A stretch of DNA of 64,000 bases from Hymenobacter psoromatis (lineage in GTDB: Bacteria > Bacteroidota > Bacteroidia > Cytophagales > Hymenobacteraceae): positions 1,922,001 through 1,986,000 of the forward strand of contig CP014771.1 in assembly GCA_001596155.1 (NCBI GenBank). Reading direction: 5' to 3'. Of this stretch, positions 18,675 through 27,232 are shown piece after piece (the stretch's first letter is position 1; each line of letters starts with the position of its first letter). Position numbers and translations under genes: made by a program. The notes below the pieces were generated by a model that searched no databases, was not told the DNA's origin, and was given only the letters and a program-made list of their open reading frames with translations.

Positions 18675-19661
18675 TCAAATTCGGTCATCAGTATGAAATG
18701 CATTTGCTTCCTTTTTTTTGAGTAATTTATTTTTTATTACTAGCCTAAAATCATAAAATAAAAACGAGAAAAAATTCATGTTTAAATCACCAAATAGCAA
18801 CGACCTAAAATATATTTGACGTAGCAGAAAACGCTTATTATACATATTCATATTACGATATTTTGGTTGTTCTAATATATTAAATATATCCTTGGGAGAT
18901 TTGACGTGGGTTAAAATGTGTTTTGCTAGCAAATGCTTTGCTGACTTAGAAATGCTTAATGGCATCTCAAACAGAATAGGTATACACAAACTCACTGATA
19001 ACCAAGACCAGGTTTCATCTGGTTTTGTATCCCACAAATGAAAATCATGCAATTTTCTAATTAAGAAGGCAACTTTTCCATTTTGTTTAACTCCTGATAG
19101 TAAGTATACTAAATGAGGCGCAATACTATAAGATAATTGATATGTTAATCTTAAATCGCCAGCAAGACGCTTTAAATTATAAACGCCAACTGATATAAAT
19201 AATAGGTTCCCAAAATCATCTAGTTTTTTAATTAACTCTTCTTGGCCGACAGTATAAAATGGAATAAGCCTTTGAGCACACAAGGGAGAACTATAATTCA
19301 TAAAAACACAATCAGCATTAGTGTTTATATCTGTCAAAATTCCTGAAATCGCATTTGAATTAGGTATATCATCATCTCCTAATAGCCACATCCAATCAGT
19401 ATCGCAGTTTTCGAAGCAGCGAATGAGATTTACAGATAAGCCTACATTGGATTTGTTACGTACTACTCTAACACTCGGCACTAATAAATCACCAAGTGTA
19501 TCAACAACAGGTAATGGCGAACAATTATCCAGAATCAATATTTTAACAAATTTATTTAACTGGGGAATCAGTGCGGCTAAGGAACGTGCAAGCTTCTCAT
19601 TCCTATTGTAAGTGGGAATTATAACTGTTAATATTGACTCATCCGTTTCTATAGTCTTCAT
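18675..19661 (-). CDS. glycosyltransferase family 2
   Basis: A 328-residue GT-A enzyme with the order LTVIIPTYNRNEKLARSLAAL, VKILILDNCSP, VVRNKSNVGLSVNLIRCFENCDTDWMWLLGDDD (the DDD metal site at about 97-99) and a less conserved C-terminal half. It is one of the most AT-rich genes in the window, with runs of A/T at third positions, which suggests recent transfer. It lies 30 bases behind the cupin gene at 19692 and ends a few bases before the pseudogene start, so the pseudogene was probably once the next gene of the operon. Confidence 0.85.
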   Translation of the reverse strand: MKTIETDESILTVIIPTYNRNEKLARSLAALIPQLNKFVKILILDNCSPLPVVDTLGDLLVPSVRVVRNKSNVGLSVNLIRCFENCDTDWMWLLGDDDIPNSNAISGILTDINTNADCVFMNYSSPLCAQRLIPFYTVGQEELIKKLDDFGNLLFISVGVYNLKRLAGDLRLTYQLSYSIAPHLVYLLSGVKQNGKVAFLIRKLHDFHLWDTKPDETWSWLSVSLCIPILFEMPLSISKSAKHLLAKHILTHVKSPKDIFNILEQPKYRNMNMYNKRFLLRQIYFRSLLFGDLNMNFFSFLFYDFRLVIKNKLLKKKEANAFHTDDRI

Positions 19662-19691
19662 AATAAAAATATAATTTATAAACTTTAATAA

Positions 19692-20108
19692 CTAATTTTT
19701 ATCAAAACCAGTAAAAGCAATAGTATTTTCTGGAACGAATAATTCATCGGAATATGCTAATAGCAAGAAATCATTACTGTTACTTGAATTGTAAAACAAA
19801 TGTGCTACCCCACTAGGAACGAATACTGTTTTAGGTTCAGTACAATTTAATAAAATTAATAATCTTTCTCCAGTGGAAATATCAATCAAATTCAGTTTGC
19901 ATTCACCTTGGAGTAAGGTAAACCATTCATTAGCTTTGGGATGATAATGACCTCCTTTAGCTTCACCAGGCTTTGCCGACGTCACATATATTTCCCCGGT
20001 ATGGGCAGGCAACCCCTCTTCCTTTCCCGTCAATACTTTTAGGAAATATCCCCGACTATCGGCAATAATTCGCCGGTCAATAATCTGAATTTTCTCTACA
20101 AGGCCCAT
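19692..20108 (-). CDS. cupin sugar epimerase or ketoisomerase, RmlC/WxcM-like
   Basis: A 138-residue single-domain cupin. Motifs are DSRGYFLKVLTG near the N-terminus (the D-x-R-G-x-F/L turn of RmlC-like enzymes), GGHYHPKANEWFTLLQGECKLNLI (first cupin box with His pair and Glu) and VFVPSGVAHLFYN (second box). Relatives are dTDP-4-keto-6-deoxyglucose 3,5-epimerase, FdtA/QdtA ketoisomerases and the C-terminal cupin of CapF. In this operon, behind rfbF, rfbG and a sugar SDR, it probably epimerises or isomerises CDP-4-keto-6-deoxyglucose. Which of these reactions it does cannot be decided by eye. Confidence 0.7.
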   Translation of the reverse strand: MGLVEKIQIIDRRIIADSRGYFLKVLTGKEEGLPAHTGEIYVTSAKPGEAKGGHYHPKANEWFTLLQGECKLNLIDISTGERLLILLNCTEPKTVFVPSGVAHLFYNSSNSNDFLLLAYSDELFVPENTIAFTGFDKN

Positions 20109-20110
20109 TA

Positions 20111-21007
20111 TTACAAATATTCGCTAACACCTTCATCCAAACTTACAACGGCCTTCCAATCCGGGATTAGTTCGGCCACTTTTTTGGCATTAATGGCCAG
20201 AAACTTCATACTTTCATCCCGGGTACTTAAGGTCCCCAAAGAAGATTCGCCATCCTTGTTAAACAGCGAAAAAATCTTTTTTACCAAATCCCGAATTTGG
20301 ATAACTTCCTCGCTGGCTACGTTGTAGATGCCGGGCGAGCAATCGGATTCTACTACCTGGCTTACCAAAGCTGCTACGTCGTGGCAATGCAAGTATTGCC
20401 GCACTTGCGTACCCGCACTGAGCTGCATAGGCTGCCCATTTTTCAAGGATTCAATAATGTAGGGTATTAAGCGTGAAGTATTTTCTCTGGCACCGTAAAT
20501 GGTAGGGAGAATAAAATGAAATGTTCTAATCTTATTCAAGCCGCTACTCATGAATCGTGTCAGCAGCCTTTTCGATGAGCAGTAATGATTTGGAATAGCC
20601 AATTCGCTAGCCGTTACTTCATCTTCGGTAAAATGATGCTCTACATTATTATTTCCAATTTCGAAATACGACCCGAAACTCACCCAAGTACCGGCAAAAA
20701 AGTGGTCGCTAAGGTAATTGATTATTTTAATTGGCAAAAATGCGTTTACCTCGTAGACCAGCGAAGTATCTGTTACTTTATTTGCATGAACTCCGGTAGC
20801 AGCGCAATAAATAATAGCATTACAAGCAAAAAGCGCAGCAAAATCGACCGGACTATCTGGATAGGCAAAATAGGTAAACGTGGCATTCGCGTTATCTGCG
20901 TTAGGCGTTTTGCCAAATAAGTACAGCTGGTGTACCCCATCCCTGGAAAATATTTCCACGATGTAAGAAGCCAGCAACGAATTCGACCCTATTACCGCGA
21001 TTTTCAT
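20111..21007 (-). CDS. NAD(P)-dependent sugar epimerase/reductase (extended SDR)
   Basis: A 298-residue extended SDR. The start MKIAVIGSNSLLASYIVEIF shows the nucleotide-binding strand with G-x-N-S-x-x in place of the common GxxGxxG. A YCSSKRLLTRFM segment gives the Tyr-x-x-x-Lys pair, and GTQVRQYLHCHDVAALV is the usual substrate-lid region. Its start overlaps the stop of rfbG by four bases (ATGA), so it is co-translated with the CDP-sugar dehydratase and is a good candidate to reduce the 4-keto group of its product, as abequose and paratose synthases do. The 3-deoxygenation enzyme RfbH is not in the window. Confidence 0.75.
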   Translation of the reverse strand: MKIAVIGSNSLLASYIVEIFSRDGVHQLYLFGKTPNADNANATFTYFAYPDSPVDFAALFACNAIIYCAATGVHANKVTDTSLVYEVNAFLPIKIINYLSDHFFAGTWVSFGSYFEIGNNNVEHHFTEDEVTASELAIPNHYCSSKRLLTRFMSSGLNKIRTFHFILPTIYGARENTSRLIPYIIESLKNGQPMQLSAGTQVRQYLHCHDVAALVSQVVESDCSPGIYNVASEEVIQIRDLVKKIFSLFNKDGESSLGTLSTRDESMKFLAINAKKVAELIPDWKAVVSLDEGVSEYL

Positions 21008-22077
21008 AGGTCAGCGTAGTTCTGTATGGTGGCAATGGTATACTCTGCAATGTACTCTCGATTGGTAAAAAATTCCTTATACCAATTAATAGTTACTAAA
21101 ATAGCTTCGGTAGCCTTATATTTTGGTAGCCAGCCCAATAAGTTGGTAGCTTTGCTGATATCTAGTTTGAGCAATCCTGCTTCGTGCGGCTGATTAGCTA
21201 GCTGTGAAGATTCATAGCTACCGCTACCCCAAATACCAATGGCTGTTTGCACTAGGTCGCCCACGGTGCGGTTGTCTTCGGCATAAGGGCCAAAATTCCA
21301 GGCACCACCTTGCTCTGCGGGCACAGCGGCCATCTTTGCACCCAGTAGTAGGTAGCCACCCACAGGCTCTAATACGTGCTGCCACGGCCGCACGGCCTGG
21401 GGGTTACGTACTACCACGGCGCGGCCAGCTTCCAACGCGCGCACAATGTCGGGGATGATTCGGTCTTTGGCCCAGTCGCCCCCCCCTATCACATTGCCAG
21501 CACGGGCACTGGCAATGCTTTTGCGGTGCTGTTTAAATGCGGCAGGATTGAAAAATGACTGCGTGTACGAATGAATAATGATTTCGGCGCAGGCTTTACT
21601 CGCACTGTAGGGGTCGTAGCCGCCCAAGCGGTCGGTTTCACGATAGGGAAATACCCACTCCTTATTCTCGTACACCTTATCAGTCGTGATTAATATTACG
21701 ACGCACGGCTTGGCAAGCTTGCGCACGGCATCCAACACGCTGGCAGTACCTATGGCATTGACGGTAAAGGTTTCAGCCGGGATTTCGTAAGAAAGACGAA
21801 CCAGCGGCTGGGCCGCCAAGTGGAAAATAAAGTCGGGCTGAAAGGACAGGATTTCTGCTTCCAACCGGGTAGTATCGCGCAAATCAGCAAGTACGGAATC
21901 ACACAACCTATCACCTTCAATCAGATGATATAAGTCGTCGGAATGCTGGGGTGCCAGCGCGTAGCCTTTCACTTGAGCCCCCAATAAGTGCAGCCATTGT
22001 AATAGCCAAGCACCTTTGAAACCCGTGTGCCCCGTCAGGAACACCTTTTTATTTTCGTAAACCGATTTCAGGTCCAT
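21004..22077 (-). CDS. rfbG: CDP-glucose 4,6-dehydratase
   Basis: A 357-residue extended SDR that turns CDP-D-glucose into CDP-4-keto-6-deoxy-D-glucose. The start MDLKSVYENKKVFLTGHTGF was chosen: it lies one base after the stop of rfbF, and GHTGFKGAWL is the N-terminal NAD-binding motif. Further hallmarks are HLAAQPLVRLSYEIP, ITTDKVYENKEWVFPYRETDRLGGYDPYSASKACAE (Tyr-x-x-x-Lys) and RAGNVIGGGDWAKDRIIPD, which is typical for this subfamily. An open frame runs 61 codons further upstream inside rfbF and is not coding. Length fits the family. Confidence 0.95.
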   Translation of the reverse strand: MDLKSVYENKKVFLTGHTGFKGAWLLQWLHLLGAQVKGYALAPQHSDDLYHLIEGDRLCDSVLADLRDTTRLEAEILSFQPDFIFHLAAQPLVRLSYEIPAETFTVNAIGTASVLDAVRKLAKPCVVILITTDKVYENKEWVFPYRETDRLGGYDPYSASKACAEIIIHSYTQSFFNPAAFKQHRKSIASARAGNVIGGGDWAKDRIIPDIVRALEAGRAVVVRNPQAVRPWQHVLEPVGGYLLLGAKMAAVPAEQGGAWNFGPYAEDNRTVGDLVQTAIGIWGSGSYESSQLANQPHEAGLLKLDISKATNLLGWLPKYKATEAILVTINWYKEFFTNREYIAEYTIATIQNYADL

Positions 22078-22078
22078 A

Positions 22079-22849
22079 CTACCAGGTTTTCCATTTGGCA
22101 GTGTTGGTGCGCCATTCCTTATCCAGTTCCACTTTGTCGCGGAGGGTATCCATTGGCTTCCAGAAGCCGGAGTGCTTGTAGGCCCCCATCTGCCCATCGG
22201 TCGCGAGCTGTTCCATAGGCTCCCGCTCCCAGGTAGTGGCATCTTCGGTAATATAGTCAATCACCCCTGGCTCGCAGACAAAAAAGCCACCATTAATCCA
22301 GGCTCCGTCGCCTTTTGGCTTTTCTGTAAAGGAACTTACTGTGTCTTCATCCGCCATATTTATAGCGCCAAACCGGCCGCTGGGCTGCACTGCCGTCACG
22401 GTGCAGAGCTTGCCGTGTTGCTTGTGAAAAGCCATGAGAGCTGTTACATCGACGTCGGAAACGCCATCACCATAGGTCAACAGGAATGTTTCGTTGCCAA
22501 GGTGCCGAGCCACTTTTTTAATCCGGCCACCAGTCATGGTTTCCAAACCAGTGTCTACCAACGTAATATTCCAAGGCTCGGCGTAGCTGTCGTGCACCTG
22601 CAAGGAATTTTCCTTGAGGTTGATGGTTACGTCAGATTTATGCAGGAAATAATTCGCAAAATACTCCTTGATAACGTAGCCCTTATAGCCTAGGCAGATT
22701 ACAAAATCATTGAATCCGTGCGAAGAATATATTTTCATGATGTGCCACAGAATCGGCATATCACCAATTTCCACCATCGGCTTTGGCTTAAGCACTGTTT
22801 CTTCGGATAAGCGAGTTCCCAACCCTCCAGCTAGAATTACGACTTTCAT
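22079..22849 (-). CDS. rfbF: glucose-1-phosphate cytidylyltransferase
   Basis: A 256-residue nucleotidyltransferase making CDP-glucose from CTP and glucose-1-phosphate, the entry to CDP-6-deoxysugars. The start [29 protein letters not shown] gives the usual N-terminal nucleotide-binding signature at residue 1; the frame is open 32 codons upstream inside wzt. Other parts: [49 protein letters not shown] (metal-binding Asp) and PSGRFGAI. The gene is 4 bases after wzt and 1 base before rfbG, so translation of the three is probably coupled. Confidence 0.95.
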   Translation of the reverse strand: MKVVILAGGLGTRLSEETVLKPKPMVEIGDMPILWHIMKIYSSHGFNDFVICLGYKGYVIKEYFANYFLHKSDVTINLKENSLQVHDSYAEPWNITLVDTGLETMTGGRIKKVARHLGNETFLLTYGDGVSDVDVTALMAFHKQHGKLCTVTAVQPSGRFGAINMADEDTVSSFTEKPKGDGAWINGGFFVCEPGVIDYITEDATTWEREPMEQLATDGQMGAYKHSGFWKPMDTLRDKVELDKEWRTNTAKWKTW

Positions 22850-22853
22850 TTTC

Positions 22854-24161
22854 CTACAATTCTTTGGTGGTTTTCCATTCCAGCCTTGGCCGTATCTGCC
22901 CAATCCAGGTGCCAATATGCTCTTGCCGCATAGCACCGGTTTCATTCACTTCAAAGGAGATAACTTCCTCAGCCGATGTTATATTATGAAACGAGACATC
23001 ATTGGCAATAAATGCGCTAATCGTGTATTGCGTATCGTTTAAGAAATAACGGGGAATAGTGCATTGCACCCGGTACTGGCCTTTCGGCAATACTTTATCA
23101 TAATAGGGGTCTGGTGCCAGGGTAGCCGAAGTCGCATTAAATGAAGCCAGAATACATTCTCCGTAATTATTGAGTAAGTGAATACTCGGAACCACGGTGG
23201 TGCTCTCATTTACTACCTCGTAATCGAGCTGGCAAATCACGTCTTCGTCCAAACCAAAACTATTTGATAAGCCATTTTTACCAATTAGCGATATCTTTTT
23301 GAATTTTAGGTTTGGATTATTTAACGTAGTCTTAATGTCTTCTTCCCAAACCTCGCCATTCGATGTCCGACCAATGGATATGTACCGCTCGATGATACTT
23401 TTGGTATCACCGTGGTCCAGCACCGTTCCTTGCCTCATCAGCACACTAGCTGAGCATAAGGTCGAGACAGCCGCCATATTGTGGCTCACAAAAAGAATAG
23501 TCCGGCCATCATTCGTACTCACATCCTTCATCCGCCCCAAGCACTTCTTCTGAAACTCAGCGTCGCCCACGGCCAGCACTTCATCCACAATCAGGATTTC
23601 CGGCTCTAGAAAGGCCGACACGGCAAATGCCAACCGAACGTACATGCCCGATGAATAGCGTTTGACGGGCGTATCAATATAGCGCTCGACGCCCGAGAAA
23701 TCAACTATTTCGTCGAATTTGCGATTTATCTCGCTCTTCGACATGCCCAGAATGGCACCGTTGAGGTAGACGTTTTCGCGCCCGGTCAGGTCTGGGTGAA
23801 AGCCGGTGCCTACTTCCAACAAGGAGGCAATGCGGCCATTTACCTTGATGCGGCCCGTGGTGGGTGCCGTCACTTTAGACAGGATTTTCAGCAGCGTGGA
23901 TTTGCCCGCGCCATTACGCCCGATAATACCCAGTACTTCGCCAGCTTTCACATCGAAGTTGACATCCTTTAAGGCCCAGACGTATTCGCTGGTGCCTTTG
24001 GTGGTGCGGTCGTTAGCTTCGCCAATTTTGGCAAAGGGGTCTTCTTTGCCACGCATACGTGCCCACCAACGGTTCAGGTCGTGGCTGAGGGTACCGGTAC
24101 CGATTTCACCCAGCCGATACTGTTTGCCCAGGTTTTCTACTCTTATCGCAATATTACTCAT
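22854..24161 (-). CDS. wzt: polysaccharide ABC exporter, ATP-binding subunit with C-terminal sugar-binding domain
   Basis: A 435-residue ATPase of the Wzt/RfbB/TagH type. The nucleotide-binding domain has Walker [10 protein letters not shown] (81-89), signature YSSGM (169-173) and Walker B ILIVDE (189-194). From about 250 on there is a beta-rich extension (for example [20 protein letters not shown]) as in Wzt proteins whose C-terminal domain recognises the finished O-antigen end before export. With the permease 30 bases upstream it would push a completed glycan lipid across the inner membrane. It lies between the permease gene and rfbF in one operon. Confidence 0.92.
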   Translation of the reverse strand: MSNIAIRVENLGKQYRLGEIGTGTLSHDLNRWWARMRGKEDPFAKIGEANDRTTKGTSEYVWALKDVNFDVKAGEVLGIIGRNGAGKSTLLKILSKVTAPTTGRIKVNGRIASLLEVGTGFHPDLTGRENVYLNGAILGMSKSEINRKFDEIVDFSGVERYIDTPVKRYSSGMYVRLAFAVSAFLEPEILIVDEVLAVGDAEFQKKCLGRMKDVSTNDGRTILFVSHNMAAVSTLCSASVLMRQGTVLDHGDTKSIIERYISIGRTSNGEVWEEDIKTTLNNPNLKFKKISLIGKNGLSNSFGLDEDVICQLDYEVVNESTTVVPSIHLLNNYGECILASFNATSATLAPDPYYDKVLPKGQYRVQCTIPRYFLNDTQYTISAFIANDVSFHNITSAEEVISFEVNETGAMRQEHIGTWIGQIRPRLEWKTTKEL

Positions 24162-24191
24162 GGATAGCTGAGCTACATTCTGGCAAAAAGC

Positions 24192-25091
24192 TTATACCGT
24201 ATCGGTAAAACTCTTCTCAACTTTATTGAAAATAATAGTCCCGGCAAGCAGAATGACGACTGTAAACAGGGCGCTGTAGCCCAGGTAGCCCCATCTAAAG
24301 GAGCCGGAACCCAAGAAGGCATAACGGAAGGTCTCCACAATGGAACTCATTGGATTGGCCAGAATAAGCCACTTATATTTCTCCGGAATGCTGGAAAGCG
24401 GATAGATGACGGGCGTGGCATACATCAGCAATTGCACGCCAAAGGTGAGCAACATCGACAGGTCGCGGTACTTGGTGGTAAGCGAGCTGAATATCATACC
24501 CAGCCCCAGCGACAATAGGCCCATCATGACCAGCAACAAGGGCGTGAGCACAATCAACCAGTTAGGGTGAATAGAAGACTCGCCTCGCACCACGTAGAAC
24601 AGCCAGATGGCCAGAAAAAGACCAAACTGGATTAGAAAGCGCACAATGTTGGATACCACAATGGATACCGGCATAGTGAGGCGCGGAAAGTATACTTTTC
24701 CGAAGATGGCGGCATTCGTCACAAACACCGTGGAAATAGCGGTCAGGGTTTGGGAAAAATAACTCCACACCGTGACTCCAGCTAGGTAGAATACGATTTG
24801 TGGAAGTCCATCGGTCGAAAGTTTAGCTACCTGGCCAAATATGATAATGAACGTGAGCGTGGTAAGCAGCGGTTGAATGAAGAACCAGATGGGGCCCAGT
24901 ATGGTCTGCTTATAGGTGGAGACGAAGTCGCGCCGCACGAACATCATTACCAAATCACGGTAGCGCCACACATCGCTGAGACGCAGGTCGAGAAGATTGA
25001 TGCGCGGCTCGATAATTTCCGTCCACTCGTTGTTATCCGAGGTGGTGGCAACTACTGGCTCAAGCTGTGTTAAAACTTCTGTATGTTGCAC
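24192..25091 (-). CDS. wzm: polysaccharide ABC exporter, permease subunit
   Basis: A 299-residue ABC-2 type permease. After a hydrophilic N-terminus (LLDLRLSDVWRYRDLVMMFVRRDFVSTYKQTILGPIWFFIQPLLTT is the hallmark of this family) it has six membrane helices. It ends with LSSIPEKYKWLILANPMSSIVETFRYAFLG, also family-typical. It pairs with wzt downstream to form the inner-membrane exporter for an undecaprenyl-linked polysaccharide or O-antigen. A -7-type promoter box lies at 25201-25208, so transcription of the wzm-wzt-rfbF-rfbG block may begin here. Confidence 0.92.
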   Translation of the reverse strand: MQHTEVLTQLEPVVATTSDNNEWTEIIEPRINLLDLRLSDVWRYRDLVMMFVRRDFVSTYKQTILGPIWFFIQPLLTTLTFIIIFGQVAKLSTDGLPQIVFYLAGVTVWSYFSQTLTAISTVFVTNAAIFGKVYFPRLTMPVSIVVSNIVRFLIQFGLFLAIWLFYVVRGESSIHPNWLIVLTPLLLVMMGLLSLGLGMIFSSLTTKYRDLSMLLTFGVQLLMYATPVIYPLSSIPEKYKWLILANPMSSIVETFRYAFLGSGSFRWGYLGYSALFTVVILLAGTIIFNKVEKSFTDTV

Positions 25092-25200
25092 AATATGCTG
25101 AATAACAGTATTATATCAAATCTTATTAGTGCAGCAGTAGTCACGATACAACCTAACCGATAAATAACTGACACTTGAGCTTTTAGCTACTAAGCGACTA

Positions 25201-25208
25201 CAAAGATA
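25201..25208 (-). promoter_or_regulatory. candidate -7 promoter element upstream of wzm
   Basis: The minus strand reads TATCTTTG, an exact match to TANNTTTG, 110 bases before the wzm ATG. This gives a leader of about 100 bases. No convincing TTTG was found 18-20 bases further upstream. Confidence 0.45.
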
Positions 25209-25279
25209 GCCTGTACTTCGCCAACTAGTGGGGTGTTAGTAGGTTTCCACTTCTTTCTGAGTTATTCAGTCAGGCTCAA

Positions 25280-26224
25280 TTAGGCTATTTCAAAGGCACT
25301 ATTATACACGGCAGTAATGCCCTCTTCCAGTCCGATGGTGGCTTCCCAGCCGTGGTTGGCCAGCTTGCTCACGTCCATGAGCTTGCGGGGCGTGCCGTCA
25401 GGGTAATCGGTGTTGAAGCGGATGCTACCCTCATAGCCTACAATGCGCTGCACCAGCTCGGCCAGCTCGCGGATGCTGAGGTCGGTGCCGGTACCCACAT
25501 TCACTAGGCCGGGCTCGTTGTAGTTTTCGAGCAGCCAGTAGCAGGCATCAGCCAGGTCATCTACGTGCAGGAACTCGCGTCGGGGCGTGCCGGTGCCCCA
25601 CACCTCCACCTCGGGCGCGTTTACCTGCTTCGCTTCGTGGAACTTGCGGATGAGTGCCGGCAGCACGTGCGAGTTCTTGAGGTCATAGTTATCGTGCGGT
25701 CCGTAGAGGTTGGTGGGCATGGCCGAGATGTAGTTGCAGCCATACTGCGCCCGGTAGGCATCGCAGAGCTTAATGCCGGCAATCTTAGCGATGGCGTAGG
25801 GCTCGTTGGTGCTTTCCAGCTCGCCAGTGAGCAACGCGTTTTCCTGCAAGGGCTGCGGCGCGAACTTAGGGTAGATACACGACGAGCCCAGGAACAACAG
25901 CTTCTTCACCCCATTGAGGTAGGAATGATGAATGACGTTGTTCTGAATCATCAGGTTATCGTACAAGAACTCGCCACGGTAGGTGTTATTAGCATTGATA
26001 CCGCCCACTTTGGCGGCGGCCAGCACCACGTAATCGGGCTTTTCCTGGGCGAAGAAATCAGCTACGGCCGGCTGGTTACGCAAGTCTAGCTCAGCCGAGG
26101 TGCGGGTGATGAAATTGGTAAAGCCGGCTTGGTCCAAGCGGCGCAGCATGGCGGAGCCCACCATCCCGCGGTGGCCGGCAACGTATATTTTAGCGTCTTT
26201 TTCCATGAAAGGAAGTTGATTCAC
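25280..26224 (-). CDS. fcl: GDP-L-fucose synthase
   Basis: A 314-residue SDR that epimerises and reduces GDP-4-keto-6-deoxymannose to GDP-L-fucose, using the product of gmd. The N-terminal NADP motif is [10 protein letters not shown], followed by [40 protein letters not shown] (Tyr-x-x-x-Lys) and [21 protein letters not shown], all strongly conserved. The ATG at 26224 is taken; a second one six codons later ([12 protein letters not shown]) is equally possible. The gene is separated from gmd by 13 kb and from wzm by a promoter gap, so it belongs to the block that starts near 28231. Confidence 0.95.
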   Translation of the reverse strand: MNQLPFMEKDAKIYVAGHRGMVGSAMLRRLDQAGFTNFITRTSAELDLRNQPAVADFFAQEKPDYVVLAAAKVGGINANNTYRGEFLYDNLMIQNNVIHHSYLNGVKKLLFLGSSCIYPKFAPQPLQENALLTGELESTNEPYAIAKIAGIKLCDAYRAQYGCNYISAMPTNLYGPHDNYDLKNSHVLPALIRKFHEAKQVNAPEVEVWGTGTPRREFLHVDDLADACYWLLENYNEPGLVNVGTGTDLSIRELAELVQRIVGYEGSIRFNTDYPDGTPRKLMDVSKLANHGWEATIGLEEGITAVYNSAFEIA

Positions 26225-26252
26225 GAGCGAATGAGGGGGTAGGGCGGCTTAG

Positions 26253-27224
26253 CTAAGCCTTCCACCAGTCCAGGTCGGGTTTGGCAGCGGCAGTTGGCGC
26301 GGTCGGGCGCATAGTCTGCATCAGGCCCACCGGTACCAGTTTTTTTAGCAGGGGGTTGATGCTGGCCCCAAGTATTATGCGGCGGGTGCGGGGGCTGTAG
26401 CTAAGCAGGCCGGGCAGCTTGGCAAAGGCAATGGGCCGGGCGGCGGCCATGTCGCGCTTGCCTGTCCAGTTGATTTCCCAGTAGGTATAAAGATTGCGGC
26501 GCTCCTCATCACTGAGGCGAAACTTACTGCCGTAGCGGGGTTCGGCTTCGCACAGCTCCACCATCTTCACCAGGTTCGGGTACCATTTATCGCTGGTTAC
26601 GGTGCGCTGGTCGGGGTGCAGCTGGTACACGGCCACCATGTCGGAGATGTAGTGCCCCGAGGCCAGGTGCGCTACCCGGTACCACTGGTCGATGTCGGCA
26701 CACATGTCCACTTCGCGGCGCATGCCGCCCGTTTCCTCAAAGAAGCGGCGCTTCACGAACGTAGCGTGCTGCGGCGGAATGGTGCTGAACAAGATGGTGC
26801 GCGGCGTGATTTCACCGGTCGGGCGGCTGCTGCTCTGCACGTTGCCCGGCAAGTCAATGGCGTATTCGCCCCCCGATATAAAGCTCGCCGCCGGATACTG
26901 CTGAAAGCCCCTGGCCATTGCCCGAAACGCGCCCGGCAGGTAGTAGTCGTCGGAGCTTTGCACGGCCAGAATCTCGCCGGTAGCCTTGGCCACACCTTTG
27001 GTCACGGCATCAACAAAGCCCTTGTCGCGGGCCGACCACCAGGTGAGGCGGTCGCCGTAGCTTTTAAGCACATCCACGGTTTCGTCCGTCGAGCCACCAT
27101 CCGACACGATTATCTCAATGGGGCCAGGATAGTCCTGCTTGAGAATACTGTTGAGGGTGCGGCCAATAAACCGGCCCTGGTTCCAGGAAGGAATGACGAT
27201 GGAGACGGAGGGAAATTCCTGCAT
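26253..27224 (-). CDS. glycosyltransferase family 2
   Basis: A 323-residue GT-A enzyme. It has VSIVIPSWNQGRFIGRTLNSIL at the N-terminus, IEIIVSDGGSTDETVDVLKSYG, DKGFVDAVTKGVAKATGEILAVQSSDDYY (SDD metal site, about 92) and HATFVKRRFFEETGGMRREVDMCADIDQWYR. The W-N-Q-G motif places it with bacterial capsule and O-antigen transferases. The C-terminal 60 residues look like an amphipathic membrane-associating part. It sits 9 bases behind the STELLO-like gene and 28 bases before fcl, so it is in one transcript with them. Confidence 0.88.
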   Translation of the reverse strand: MQEFPSVSIVIPSWNQGRFIGRTLNSILKQDYPGPIEIIVSDGGSTDETVDVLKSYGDRLTWWSARDKGFVDAVTKGVAKATGEILAVQSSDDYYLPGAFRAMARGFQQYPAASFISGGEYAIDLPGNVQSSSRPTGEITPRTILFSTIPPQHATFVKRRFFEETGGMRREVDMCADIDQWYRVAHLASGHYISDMVAVYQLHPDQRTVTSDKWYPNLVKMVELCEAEPRYGSKFRLSDEERRNLYTYWEINWTGKRDMAAARPIAFAKLPGLLSYSPRTRRIILGASINPLLKKLVPVGLMQTMRPTAPTAAAKPDLDWWKA

Positions 27225-27232
27225 GGTGCTTA

